Of a DNA stretch of 64,000 bases, positions 37,301-47,800 are shown in pieces (the stretch's first letter is position 1; the number at the start of each line of letters is the position of its first letter). Below the pieces are notes generated by a model that saw nothing but the letters and a program-made list of their open reading frames with translations, was not told the origin of the DNA and did no database searches. This DNA is from Telmatactis stephensoni (lineage: Eukaryota > Cnidaria > Anthozoa > Actiniaria > Isophelliidae). The stretch is taken from positions 186,001-250,000 of the forward strand of contig JALIZF010001582.1 in the NCBI GenBank assembly GCA_029948255.1, written 5' to 3'. The position numbers and the translations under genes were made by a program.

Positions 37301-38550
37301 GTGCACGGCTTTCTGAAATGTTTATTAATAAGTATTTTGATTGGATAAGACAACACTGACCAATACTACCACCAAGACCCAGCATGGCACAACAGAGCAT
37401 GATATTGACTTTTTCACAGCTATATGAAATTTGCTTTTGTGGAAAATGACACTTACTCTCTTTTTTTCTTCTTCATATCTTGCAGCTTTAGCATCTTGAA
37501 CTTCTTGCCATCTCCTCCTTGATTCATCCATTCTTGCTTGTGTTTCTGCTGCCTTAATGGGGTCTTACAAAATAAAGATCACAGTCATCATCATCATCAT
37601 CTGACTATCATCAATCACAATTTCTATATCTACTGCCACTTATACTGAGCTACAGCAATTTTCCTATGGTTTTGAAAACAACACAGCCAATGAAATGTCA
37701 ATGAAATGTTTTTGTAGATAACATATCACTGACATGGACTATATCGCTAGACTTCCATCATGAACTGAACCAATACATTCTGGGTCTGTTAACTTGGGTA
37801 GTATTTACATGAGACCGGGACAAAGCCTGACCAGGACGAACTTGTACTGGTACAGAATTTTTGCAGCAGTTTACATGAGATTTCAGCCGTCGGGGTTTCG
37901 TGCACCTGCGATACTCTCCCCCCGTTATGGCTGGGCACGTGGACTAAGCATTGTTTGGCTAGACCACATAGCAATCTGCCCCTCAATTTTCAAGGGGCAT
38001 AAATTAAAATTCCATTGTAACCACCAAACGCTTTCTTCGTGATTTTGAATTATTTCTTTCAGTCTGAAGTAAGTTGCCACATGGAGATACGAACAAAGGT
38101 GATAAGTCAAACCGGGAATTCAAAATGGTTGTTTAAAAGCTAGTCAGACTGAAGACATTCATTTTAATGGTCGAGAATTTGATACTCCCAAATCAAAGAC
38201 AAGACAAGACAAGACTTTCAGCTAACGCGCCCAGCCATCACGGGGATGAGTATTGCAGGCACACGAATCCCTGACAGCTGAAATCTGAACCTAGGTCTCA
38301 TGTAAATACCAAATAATACCAAAAAAAGAACAAACCTTAGATGATCTGACAAAAAGACAGGAGTTTGCATGGCTCTATATTACAACTGCTGCTGCTGCTA
38401 CAATTAACTCACCATAAGATTTCATATCCTGGTGATCTTCCCATTTCTTCATCATATGCATAAACCTTGGTCTAAATTTATGCCACAGGTAAACCAATAC
38501 AATAATACCAATAACAATAAACCAGCCATACTTCTCTATTATACCAACCA
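31302..38550 (-). CDS. SELENOS: Selenoprotein S (VIMP), exons 2-7
   Basis: Exons, in transcript order: 38413-38550, 37457-37563, 37067-37156, 35019-35082, 32950-33006 and 31302-31330. All phases agree and the borders are AG/GT. The first exon here encodes the membrane anchor (YGWFIVIGIIVLVYLWHKF). Next come a charged coiled-coil helix (KAAETQARMDESRRRWQEVQ...YEEEKKR), the family motif WERHKEGKGY, a lysine-rich segment, and the Gly-rich tail DYSPLSGGGGGSCYRPSRRG. The last exon reads GGDSGGG, UGA (31308-31310), Gly, TAG, so selenocysteine is the penultimate residue as in vertebrate selenoprotein S. Known role: an ER-membrane partner of Derlin and p97/VCP in ER-associated degradation, with a reactive Cys-Sec pair in its tail. 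The short exon with the start codon lies to the right of 38550 and was not found. Confidence 0.93.
31387..31674. mobile_element. TTAA-flanked MITE (AGGSSYACTTGGATGAAAAT ends)
   Basis: Left AGGCCCACTTGGATGAAAAT, right ATTTTCATTCAAGTACCCCT. Bordered by TTAA at 31383-31386 and 31675-31678. Sits in the last intron of selenoprotein S. A half copy in the opposite orientation is at 54079-54240. Confidence 0.85.
31803..32088. repeat. Microsatellite (AAC/AAT)n, ~285 bases
   Basis: Mixed AAC and AAT triplets without interruption. The poly-Leu and poly-Val frames on the minus strand are artefacts. It sits in the last intron of selenoprotein S and directly abuts a MITE. Confidence 0.95.
32088..32344. 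mobile_element. MITE with ~52-base arms
   Basis: CACAGGTAGCCCAAGCTTAT at left and its reverse complement at 32325-32344. The arms continue through AGAGAATGTATGGA. It directly follows the (AAC)n tract. CAACAACCACA flanks both sides, so the microsatellite could have been the target. Confidence 0.85.
33099..33243. mobile_element. MITE (TTTTCGTATGAGTGGGAAA ends), copy 2
   Basis: Nearly perfect ends TTTTCGTATGAGTGGGAAAC and GTTTCCCACTCATACGAAAA, less eroded than the copy at 25511-25646. In an intron of selenoprotein S. Confidence 0.85.
33291..34541. mobile_element. Mutator-like element carrying a helicase fragment
   Basis: Long inverted repeats of about 145-160 bases: TAGCCTGCGTAGCGGCTCTT at left and, reversed, TAGCCTGCATAGCGGCTCTT at right, each followed by GGGGGAAGAGGAAGGGGAGG-type tracts and then GCCTGCAGCC-AAACCCCTGG-TTTTTCCGTTAC. 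An exact 9-bp target duplication TCTATAGCC lies at 33282-33290 and 34542-34550. Long arms plus a 9-bp duplication are the marks of the Mutator/MULE group. The only coding content is a RecQ-like helicase piece on the minus strand, with no transposase. It resembles plant Pack-MULEs that carry host gene pieces. It sits in an intron of selenoprotein S. Confidence 0.85.
33885..34340 (-). pseudogene. RecQ-like DEAH/DExH helicase fragment (frameshifted)
   Basis: A 151-codon frame from an ATG at 34340 holds a Q-like motif (DLKQEQEHAV, residues ~26-35), Walker A LPTGFGKS (residues ~47-54) and motif Ia IAPLTSIINDQ. Spacing and wording match the N-terminal RecA lobe of RecQ-family helicases, which unwind DNA with ATP. 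The expected motif II is present but in another frame: bases 33925-33936 on the minus strand read DETH within VVDETHTVETW, so a one-base indel lies just before it. Motifs III-VI are absent. It cannot be an active helicase. Confidence 0.8.
35826..36222. mobile_element. Foldback MITE (TTGCTCGTATTACCGTACC ends), copy 2
   Basis: The right end GTTGCTCGTATTACCGTACC equals the right end of the copy at 17304-17709. The left end is eroded (GGCACAGTAAAAATAATATT). Internal ACTTGTCTCGCAAC and CAACTTGCAGCAA phrases are shared. In an intron of selenoprotein S. Confidence 0.85.
36539..36862. mobile_element. Foldback element with ~80-base arms
   Basis: TTTTAGTAAAAGAACGACAT at left is the exact reverse of ATGTCGTTCTTTTACTAAAA at right. 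The arms continue through GTAGATACTTTTCAATTTAT and CCAGACATGTTT. Centre unique. In an intron of selenoprotein S. Confidence 0.85.
37799..38312. mobile_element. Foldback element in intron after the membrane-anchor exon of selenoprotein S
   Basis: Ends TAGTATTTACATGAGACC and GGTCTCATGTAAATACC. Inner arms pair GATTTCAGCCGTCGGGGTTT with AATCCCTGACAGCTGAAATC. Non-coding, 514 bases. Confidence 0.8.
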
Positions 38551-40187
38551 CTGTATTGAAAAATAAAATAAAAAGCATTGGACACATTGTATTAGATAGA
38601 TATCAAGCTCTGGTAGAGCTTGATATTCTAAAAATTCGCCTCAAAGAGTGAATCGACTATCTGTCAGCAGAAGTTATGTGATATTAATTTAGCAATAATA
38701 TTTAGAGCAACGGTATTTGGTAAAACTCACTAGTAAATATTTGTGGTGTTTTGGTATTTCAGGTATATCCAGCCAAAGACACTAAACGACCAAAACAATC
38801 TGCAATTTCATTTGTTGGAAGTGGGATTTCATCGTTTTTATGTGCAGGAATGCTGTATTTTTACTTTTTTAATGCAGTTATATGGTATTGGTTATCCCTC
38901 TCTCTATGTAATTCAATAGCCAAAACAAAAGACTCCAACTTATACTAACAATAGAATGAACTTAGAAAAGATATTATGAATAGATCTCTATTGAATTGTG
39001 TAGACTGTGTTCTCTATTGTGTCCTCTACATGAAGGCATACTCCAGTTCAGGCCTTCTCGTGTTTTAAAATCTCAATGATGATTTGGATAGTTTGTAACC
39101 CTTCCTTATAGCACAAGTGCTGAATTACAAAGGGTACAGCTCCCCATGGTTGAGTCGAAGGTATACATACAAAGGTGCTTTCAGTTACGAAGACAAAAGC
39201 ACAGTTACATACATCAACATGTAGCAGCCACCATCTGACCCATGTCTGAAACTAGCTCGTTGCCGACAGTGTGTGCATGAAGAATGCACATGTGACGTCT
39301 GTGTTGACAAAAACATCTCATACTTAAGCTCCCTAATATGAATGTATTCCCTTGTCATTTGCCATTCCAGCAAATCTGTGCCGAAATATTGAGTGGCCAG
39401 AGAAGCAAGAGGAATTTGTACATGACTTTTAACTTCTCACACACATATTTTCGACCATTTTCCCCTTGCATTAAACACAAAATCTGGACTTTGAGTGAAA
39501 ACTTTTTGTCAAACTTATCTTGCCAAAGAACTTCCTATAATAACCAGCCCTATATCTTCCCGCTCCACTTAAGCTTATAAGTTAAAATGAAAATGAAATA
39601 TGACGTAAGACGTTGCTATGACAACAATAGAACACTTCAAATGATTTTGCATACGTTCATCACAAAGCGCCGGTCGGTACAAATATCAAGTCAGTTCTGA
39701 GTTTCAATCCCTCTTTTTTTTGGATATTGTAATGCTCAACAAAGAACCGACTGACTTGATATATATATATTCCTGACGGCGCTTTGTTTGTAAGAAGTCA
39801 TAATCACGGCTTGTAAAAAAAAATTAAAAGACAGTGAAAATCCTACAATTCCACGTGGAAATGTAGATTTGGTTAAATGATTGTTGTGGTTAAATGATTG
39901 CACCAAAAACGCTAATTAAAGTTTGAAAACGTAAATGAACCCACGCAAACCTCTCATGATTGTCGAATTCTATGCTAAATTTCTTAATGAATTGTTCCAT
40001 CGCACTCTTGAGACTCGTTATTGTATGCCTGTTCGCTCTAATGACAATGCTTCTTCGCTTTATTTATTACCAATATTAAATAAGATAGAAAGGAGTACTC
40101 AATGAACAACAAATTTACTACCTCATTCTAACTTGTCTAACGTTTTCTAATCTTAATAAAATATTTCTACAAACAACATATAATCAC
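38551..40187. other. Upstream intron of selenoprotein S (no exon found)
   Basis: The start-codon exon of selenoprotein S must lie here or further right. It needs to end in phase 1 (one base before TG GTT GGT); no convincing match was found. The stretch includes a half copy (39225-39350) of the element at 45190-45475. Confidence 0.45.
39663..39787. mobile_element. Short foldback MITE (CAAAGCGCCG ends)
   Basis: CAAAGCGCCGGTCGGTACAA at left, TTCCTGACGGCGCTTTG at right; inner ATATCAAGTCAGT pairs with ACTGACTTGATAT. Confidence 0.8.
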
Positions 40188-40191
40188 TTAA

Positions 40192-41112
40192 GGACGTTCA
40201 TGGGCAAAAGATCCTCAGACAGAATTTTTTAAAATTTTGCATGATTGCAAAGAAAAACATATAAGAAGTTAAACAAGCAAATAAAAAATGGGGGTCACCG
40301 AATTCGTTTAGCAGCCACAGTGCGTGGAAGCTTACCCTTTTGGCAGTAAAAATGCACGAATAACGCAAACAGGGAAATTTGTCAAGAAGAAGCCACATTT
40401 TGATGAAAAGCAAATTGTACGCCCCCACACTTAGCAGAAATCTAGCGAAGGATACAATAATTGCTTAGCATTTGCTTTTTGCATTAAAAACTAGTAACAT
40501 GAAAAGATATTGAGCTAAGAGTGTGCACTTGCAGCCTAAAAATGACCTGAAATTGTATTCCAATCAGACACAAAATATGTAATTTCGATTTGATTCATCT
40601 AGACAGATTTCTTTTATTTTTCCTGTAAAGATAGATATTATAAAGTAGTTTCAGAAAACAAAATAAAAAATGGGGTCACCGACTTCGTTTTGGAGATATG
40701 AAGCTTTAAACTTTGAAAATGTGGCCGCCATTTTGAATTTGATCGCGTTTGTTATATAAACAAAATCATCCAGGCGTTCCTCGCTCAGTTAAAAGAGCTC
40801 GAGCGCGCGCGCAGAAAGGATGCGCAGAAGACAATGCCCAAAAACGATTTTCTTAAAGAAATTGCGTCCCGAAAAATTTTAGATACTTGAATAGTCGAAC
40901 TGTTTGCCGCCAATCCTGCGGTAAATCTTTACCAGTGTAGAACAATTAAAACTCAATTGATAATATGTGGAAAAAACGCAAGAAAAATGTTGTTTTTCAT
41001 CATTTTCTAATGTTTCTACATAGTATTATAGAAATAAAAACTTTTCCAAGGAATTTCGACAATTTAAGAAATGCGCAGACGAAATGCGCAGAAACAATGC
41101 CCATGAACGTCC
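40192..41112. mobile_element. TTAA-flanked element (GGACGTTCATGGGCA ends), 921 bp
   Basis: GGACGTTCATGGGCA at left and TGCCCATGAACGTCC at right. Each is bordered by TTAA (40188-40191, 41113-41116). Internal ATAAAAAATGGGGGTCACCGA occurs twice (about 40283 and 40663). No transposase frame. Confidence 0.9.
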
Positions 41113-41337
41113 TTAAGCAAACATGTTACTATTTTTGCAGACGCTATTAATATCACTCGAATACGTTATTGGATTTTTAATGAGCATTCGAGGTATATAA
41201 AAACGCTAAGCTTGGGGGAAACAAAAGAATTGAATATATTTATCTCGAAATGCGGAAATATGTGGTAACAGCTCACAGATTCGAATAAATTTGTCGTGCA
41301 AAGCGATAGATTTCAATATGCTTGTAAACAAAAATCG

Positions 41338-41347
41338 GGGAAACCCC
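41338..41347. promoter_or_regulatory. Consensus kB site upstream of ankyrin gene 2
   Basis: GGGAAACCCC fits GGGRNNYYCC exactly, about 550 bases before the likely start codon. Function inferred from match and position only. Confidence 0.35.
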
Positions 41348-41384
41348 TCTCGGTCAGAAGCATCTAAATGATAAAACCTAATCT

Positions 41385-41429
41385 TCTGATTGGTCGATAT
41401 TATCAAGTGTCTTCAGCTGACCAATCAGA
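41385..41429. promoter_or_regulatory. Inverted pair of CCAAT boxes
   Basis: TCTGATTGGTC (41385-41395) and GACCAATCAGA (41419-41429) are exact reverse complements 23 bases apart, each with the NF-Y core ATTGG/CCAAT. It could serve ankyrin gene 2, a shared bidirectional promoter, or be part of an eroded hairpin. Confidence 0.35.
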
Positions 41430-41894
41430 TGCTAAATAGATCATCCATCTAACCAAGAGAGGTGTAATATTCGGCAGTCGCTTTCAATAGCTTGAATTTG
41501 ACCTTTATTTATTTATCGTTTTACTGAAGAAGTACGCAGTAGAATTCCTTATTCTAAAGCCTTATTTCTCGCTGAAGTTTCATACGAAGAAAGAGATGTA
41601 AGCTCAAAGGAAAGCTAGGAAAACTCGTGGATTCTGTCTGCTCTCGCCACCGTGCATTGGCTCGCCAGCATCTTTGTTTTGTTTTCTTCTCTTAAACCGT
41701 ATTTGCTGCAATTAGAGATTGCCTAAAATCCTCTTACTTCTTCGATGGGCTGAGCTTCAGTCGAATATTCATTCATCAGGAAGGTCTTTGGTGTATTTTT
41801 TTCTCGAAGGCGTATTTTGGCCACCCCGTCACGCAATATACAGTCACCCTATCGTGACGCTCAAACCACGTGGTTGAAATGCTTGACAAAGACG

Positions 41895-44800
41895 ATGAAA
41901 AGAACCCGACGTCAATCTCGAATCTCCAAACAGAGGAAGCAAGACAAAAAGAAAGTAACGAAATCTACCGACGAACTCAAGAAAGATGAAGACCACGACA
42001 CAGAAAAATCAAGCGGGTCGTCACAAAAAGGCAATGATAAAGAAATCGCATTTGAAAAGACAGAAAACCAGACTCCAAGCCTGTTAAATAAACAGGAAAG
42101 TGATCATACTGATCATGACGTTAGAGCTCAGTCGAAATTTGCAGAAGACGTCATCATCAGCCAATCGGGGCATTTTGATTTCTCTGGGGGTGGAGGTGGA
42201 GGTGTTAGTAGTATTGTAGGAAAGCCAGAATTAACGCAGCAAAAAAAGATGCCCGACTTTTTCTTTCAAGATGAAGACGGCGATACGTAAGTATTATTCA
42301 TTCCCATCAATTTTTTGTGTCGTGTTTACAAACCAGCCAGCATAACCTTGGCTTATATATCGACCACGACGCCAGCGTCTATTTCCGTCTTTGAACTGAC
42401 TAGGTCGTTTTGGAAATTCAGGCCAAATAAGGAATATATCCAGGAGCCGTGAATACCTATCATGTCCTTGCTTCCAAGAACTCAGTTTTGTCTAAATTTG
42501 GTTACGAGGTTTTTCTCTGGGCATACAAATTATATAGTAATGCCAAAACGTGAATATCCAAAGTATAATATGATTAATCTTCTCTTTATTTGACAGTCTG
42601 AGGTAACACTTATTTTAAGACGCATTTGTGGCGAGGCTTTTCTTGGAAGTCACACGAACTGAAACGCTTTTAAAAATTACTTGTTACTCCAGCTGCGTCT
42701 TTAAAATTTTGCAACACAGTTTACTTTCATAAGTAACATGACTCCATTTTCAGTTTTCAAAACGTCCCTAGGCTGCTTTTCAAAACAAAATCTCACATAG
42801 ATTTGAAAAGGCCTTGAATCAGGAAAACTGCGCGACTCTCGCGCGACTCCGCTGCCCGCTTTTCCGAATATCGTGCAAAAAATCTCTCTGGAGCCCAGGG
42901 TACACCTGCTTTGGAAGGTTAAAAATTTGAGATTAAGGGCCTGATTATATAATCGGGTTCATATAATCGGGCCCTGATAATTGGAGCGCTTGCTTATAAT
43001 TATTTTACCGCCAATAGGCATTGTGCACAAGCGCCATTTTCTAGAACAAAGCATGATGGGAAACTGAGTCCTTGCACTTTTTCATTCCCGCTGAAATAAG
43101 CACAAAAATCTATCTTTGTCATTTCTTTACAGAAACTGCAAGTATTTCGGCATACGAAAATTAAATTGTTTATAAAAAATGCTTGTAGGTCACTAGAAAT
43201 CGTTGTTAGACTTTTGCTGGACTCCAACTCCCAGAGTGCTTTGCAAACTCGTGCGCACATTGTCTATTCTCAGATCCATTTAGTGACACCTATGCCTTTG
43301 CATACGTTTCCATTTTACGTTGCTGATGCCACGAGTCATGCCGTAAGAGCGTTAATTGTCGATTTATTTATGGAACTGCTTTTCTATTCATATTGCAGGT
43401 ATTTGCACATCGCTGTCGTACAGTGCAACGAAAGCTTAGTCAGCTTTCTCGTCCAATCCATGAAAGCAAGAAAAATTGACATCTACAATAACTTAAGGCA
43501 GGTAAGCGATCAAAGATCGGCTTTAATTTTTGATAAAGGTAGGTTACAGGTTACAGGTTGCCAGTAGGTACATAAACATGAGTGTTTTATCAAAATCAGT
43601 TAAAACACTCTTTAATAAAACATGAGTGTTTTAACTAACTCTGATAAAACACTCATGTTTATGCATAAGTGTTACATCAGTACACGGTCTCAGTATAGTT
43701 GTCGTATCATTGACCTCGTACAGTACCGACGAAACTTTTAATGAGAGTCATGCCACTCTATTTTGATGTTCAGAATTCTTTTGACGTGTGGGATGAAAAT
43801 TTGATTATTCTGCGCATGCCTATATGTACGAAAAAAATTATAAGCATATTTCTTCAGTTATAAATGGATTTTTTTCATGACTTCATTGCTATAATACTTT
43901 CAAATGATGGGTTTTAGAAGTCATTTAAAAAACTCGCTGATCGTGTTTTATCGTGGATATAAACACTCGGCCTACGGCCTCGTGTCTATATCCACGATAA
44001 AACACTCCTGCTCGTTTTTTAAATATCACTTAATAAATTGGACGCAATGCTACAGTATTTCAAAATGCGAAGTATAATTGGCACATGCAAGTCATGATAT
44101 AACATTTACCAGTAAATAGAGGAAAATATATTTATTCGCACGGAAATCTGGAATTTTTCTTGCGTGTTCAAACATGACATCGAAAATTCAATATATCAGC
44201 CAGATATATTGAAGCGTACACGTCGTGAATACGCCACGTGCATGTGCTTCCCACAATCGACAATTGGCACGTGTGAAACTTGCGGATTACGGAAACCCTA
44301 GTGATAATTTACTGTAGCTACTGTAGTTTATGTAATAAAAGTACATGTACTATTTTCAGTGAATATTAGATCAGTAATATTTAATCATTTATAAAATAGT
44401 CCTCACCGATAGTGCCATGATAGTCCGTGACAAAACTGAGCTGATCTCTGATCCTGCATGACCTAATGTCCCTGATCCTCGATCCCACCCATTTGATCCC
44501 TGAGCTCTGGCCTCTGATCCCTGATCCAGACCATAATTTGGAGTTTGATCCCTGATCCCATATACCATGTTACGAGCCTGCTTTCACTCCTCCTCCTCCC
44601 CATTGGGGAAGGCAGAGGAAGTGTAACGAACGATCTCCAACCTGAAAATCAGGCAGCTTATGCTTCTGTATTGTGATCTTTCCCCCGATAAGTGACGCGC
44701 TTAAGGCGGTGTTACACGAGACGATTTTTAACGACGATTTTCATCGCAACGGCGTTGCGTTAAAAATATTTCTCGTGTAACTGACACTTGGAACGATTTT

Positions 44801-47800
44801 CCTTGCAATTTTCGCTTCGGCAACGCGTTGCGAGTTTTTGAATCCAAGTCAGAAACTCGCAACGCAAAATATTGCAAATTGTTGCAACGTTGCGCGGAAA
44901 ATCGTCGTTAAAAATCGTCTCGTGTAACACCGCCTTTAGTCTCCCTCGCAGCCGTGTTTAGCCTCGTCGCGCAACGCACACATGTGTGACGAGGGAGCGT
45001 TGCGTGACGAGGCTAAACACGGCTGCGAGGGAGACTGTAGGGCGCTCGAAAAGCAAAAGAAACACACTGCTTCTCCTCATACCTCAGCAGAGACAAAAAA
45101 GCGCGTGTCTTATGACTCTTTAAAGCAAATAAAGCCATACATAAATAAAGCATGTCAATGTAATAACGTAAGATTACGGAGATGAAAATCTCTTTTCGGC
45201 GTGTGCCCGGAAACAGAATAGGGAGCTTAAGCAGGAGACGTTTTTGTCAACGCGGACGTCACCGCAGTGTACGTTCTTCTTCATCCGTTCGCCATCATAG
45301 ATGATGTGTCCGTTTTCGTTAAGCAGAAGGTCAGTTAAGGCTTTTTCATCTTCTACCAAGAACAGCAACCTCATCTATGACGGCGAACGGATGCACGAAA
45401 ACGCGTGTGTGACGTCCGTGTTGACAAAAACGTCTCCTGCTTTTAAAAACTCCCTAATGCCGGCGAGTGCGTCATCGGTTTACGAAGAAACCGCATCAAC
45501 ATCTTGGCGCTAAAACATAATTATTCTACAAAGTGTTGAAGTGCCGGCCATTTTTCTGCCAATTTCCCGAACATTTTCACACGTCACATCGGTATTTTTC
45601 CAGTCGGCATGCGCAGTACACATTACATTCAGAATGTCTTTTTGTGTACCAGACTCCTCTTCACCTAGCCGTCATAACAGGACAAACAAATCTTATTGGA
45701 CTACTCATCAAGGCAGGATGTGACGTCAATGCTATGGACCGTCATGGCCAGACCCCTCTCCATTTAGCGTGTCAGCGAGCTGACGTCGAGAGTGCTCGAG
45801 TCATTTTTGAGAGTAGTACCGCTGATCGTGAAATCGATTTGGACGCCAAGAATTTTGAAGGTGAGTTTATTTTAATTTTGTTTTGCTGAACCATAGTATG
45901 ATAACTTGAAGTAATGCTAATCCCTGCTCGTCCTGAATAGTATCATCATCAAATACATTTCCGTTTTCTCTTAAAAATAGGTTTGAGGGCCACTGGGTCA
46001 TCAGTTATTTTACTGTCATGTGCTACCCTCAGTAAATAACGTTTTTTACAACACTTGATACTAATCTCGCGATCTGATTGGTTGATTAGAGTGTGTCAAT
46101 AAGGGGACAGACACACTGCTGACGCGTTTCAGCGCGCGCGCTAGTTCTGTTGCCCCGTTTGAAAAGGATTTTTTAACTTTTATCTCAAATAATTGTTGTA
46201 AAAAACGAATTGAAGATGGTTTTTCATTGTCTGTCCTCTTATTGACACACTCTTGACGTCATAAAATGTTCAAAACTTTGCAGTGAAACCACTCGCTGCG
46301 CTCGTGATTCCACTTGAGTTTTGAACATTTTATGACGTCAAGAGTGTGTCAATAAGAGGACAGACAACTCAAAACCATCTTCAATTTGTTAAACTTACTT
46401 ACTTACTTACATAGGTTTCAAAATTCAAAATTGGTTTCACAATTTCAAATATGTCATTAATTAAAGGAAGTACAGTGACTGGGAAGAGCCAAGAGACCAT
46501 AATACTAAGAGAGCGAAGCTCAGTATTGATGTCTGTGCCATGTTCGTGGCGGCTAAGGCTATTTTTAGTAACTTCGCCATCGCGCGCAAGGCTCTTAAAC
46601 AATAGAATTCAAACTGTCCCGTCCGCGCGCACGTCAAAAATCAAATTCTATTGGTTGAGGGCCTTGCGCGCGCGATGGCGAAGTTACTAAAAATAGCCTT
46701 AGCCGCCACGAACATGGCACAGACATCAATACTGAGCTTCGCTCTCTTAGTATTATGGTCTCTTGGAAGAGCATCAAATCATTGAGTTTTTTTCTAGGAT
46801 ATTCTCCTCTCCACCTGGCCGCCATGAGTGGAAATCGAGATCTAATAGGCCTAATCATTGACAAAGGTGCTGACATCAACAATAAGGTAACTATGATTGC
46901 CGGGTAACGTCTCCCGTCTCACCGATCCCGTAAGGCTAGGAGACCATAATAATGAGAGAGCGAAACTGGTATTGAAGTCTGCGCGAAGTGCTTGGCGCTG
47001 AGGTTATCTTTAGTAACATGAAGTTGACGCCATCGCGCGCACACAATCCACGAGTTTCTCCTAGTATGATGGTCTCTTGGTAAGGCATATTAGCGAAAGG
47101 CTTTTCTATCTGATCACACCAAAAGCGCATGCTCAATTTGATGAATTAAATTCTCATTTAATCCAGGACTCCTGCAGCGGTCGAACAGCACTTCACCATG
47201 CGGTCGAAGCGGGAAAAAATTACGTGGTCGAATACTTCCTGTCACGTGGTGCAAGCGCAAACGTCACTACCTACACAGGGAACACGCCCCTTCACACAGC
47301 AGCGGGTCGACATATGGACGAAATGATAAAACTACTGAGTAACCATGGGGCCGATGTAAATATAGCGAACATGGAGGGTGATAAACCACGAGTTGTAATG
47401 GCAAGCGAACAGGTAAAGCGGATAATCTTAGGGTCCACCCTAATTTCTCCTAGATATCACAAAGCCATATTGCCGTGCCACTGCCAAAGCCATGCACACC
47501 TCGTGTCTCTTCCTCGGCTCCTTGCGCCATATCCGAACAAAACTGTCGTTTAGTTCCTCTACGTATATATCAGCGTCACAAATCGTGGATTGGATGGTAA
47601 AATGGTCTTTGACAAGACGCTGGTGATGACGTTTCCTATTGGATCGATGATCATTTGCGCCAAAATGTTGTTAACGTCTTGTGCCAGGTAAATTATCCAA
47701 TGGCAAGCAGCGTTATATTAGCCAATCACAGTCGTCATTTCAAAATCAGAAGATGCCCCGGTTAGAACACGTATGAGTTCGTGTCGCTGTTAGGCAGACG

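Noticed and set aside
38733..38783. Possible small exon of selenoprotein S on the minus strand (acceptor GTTTAG, donor GTGAGT)
   Set aside because: Phase does not fit the membrane-anchor exon in any frame without a stop.
41738..41776. Candidate start exon of selenoprotein S on the minus strand (MNEYSTEAQPIEE then GTAAGAG)
   Set aside because: It ends in phase 0 while the next known exon needs phase 1. It would require another exon that I could not find.
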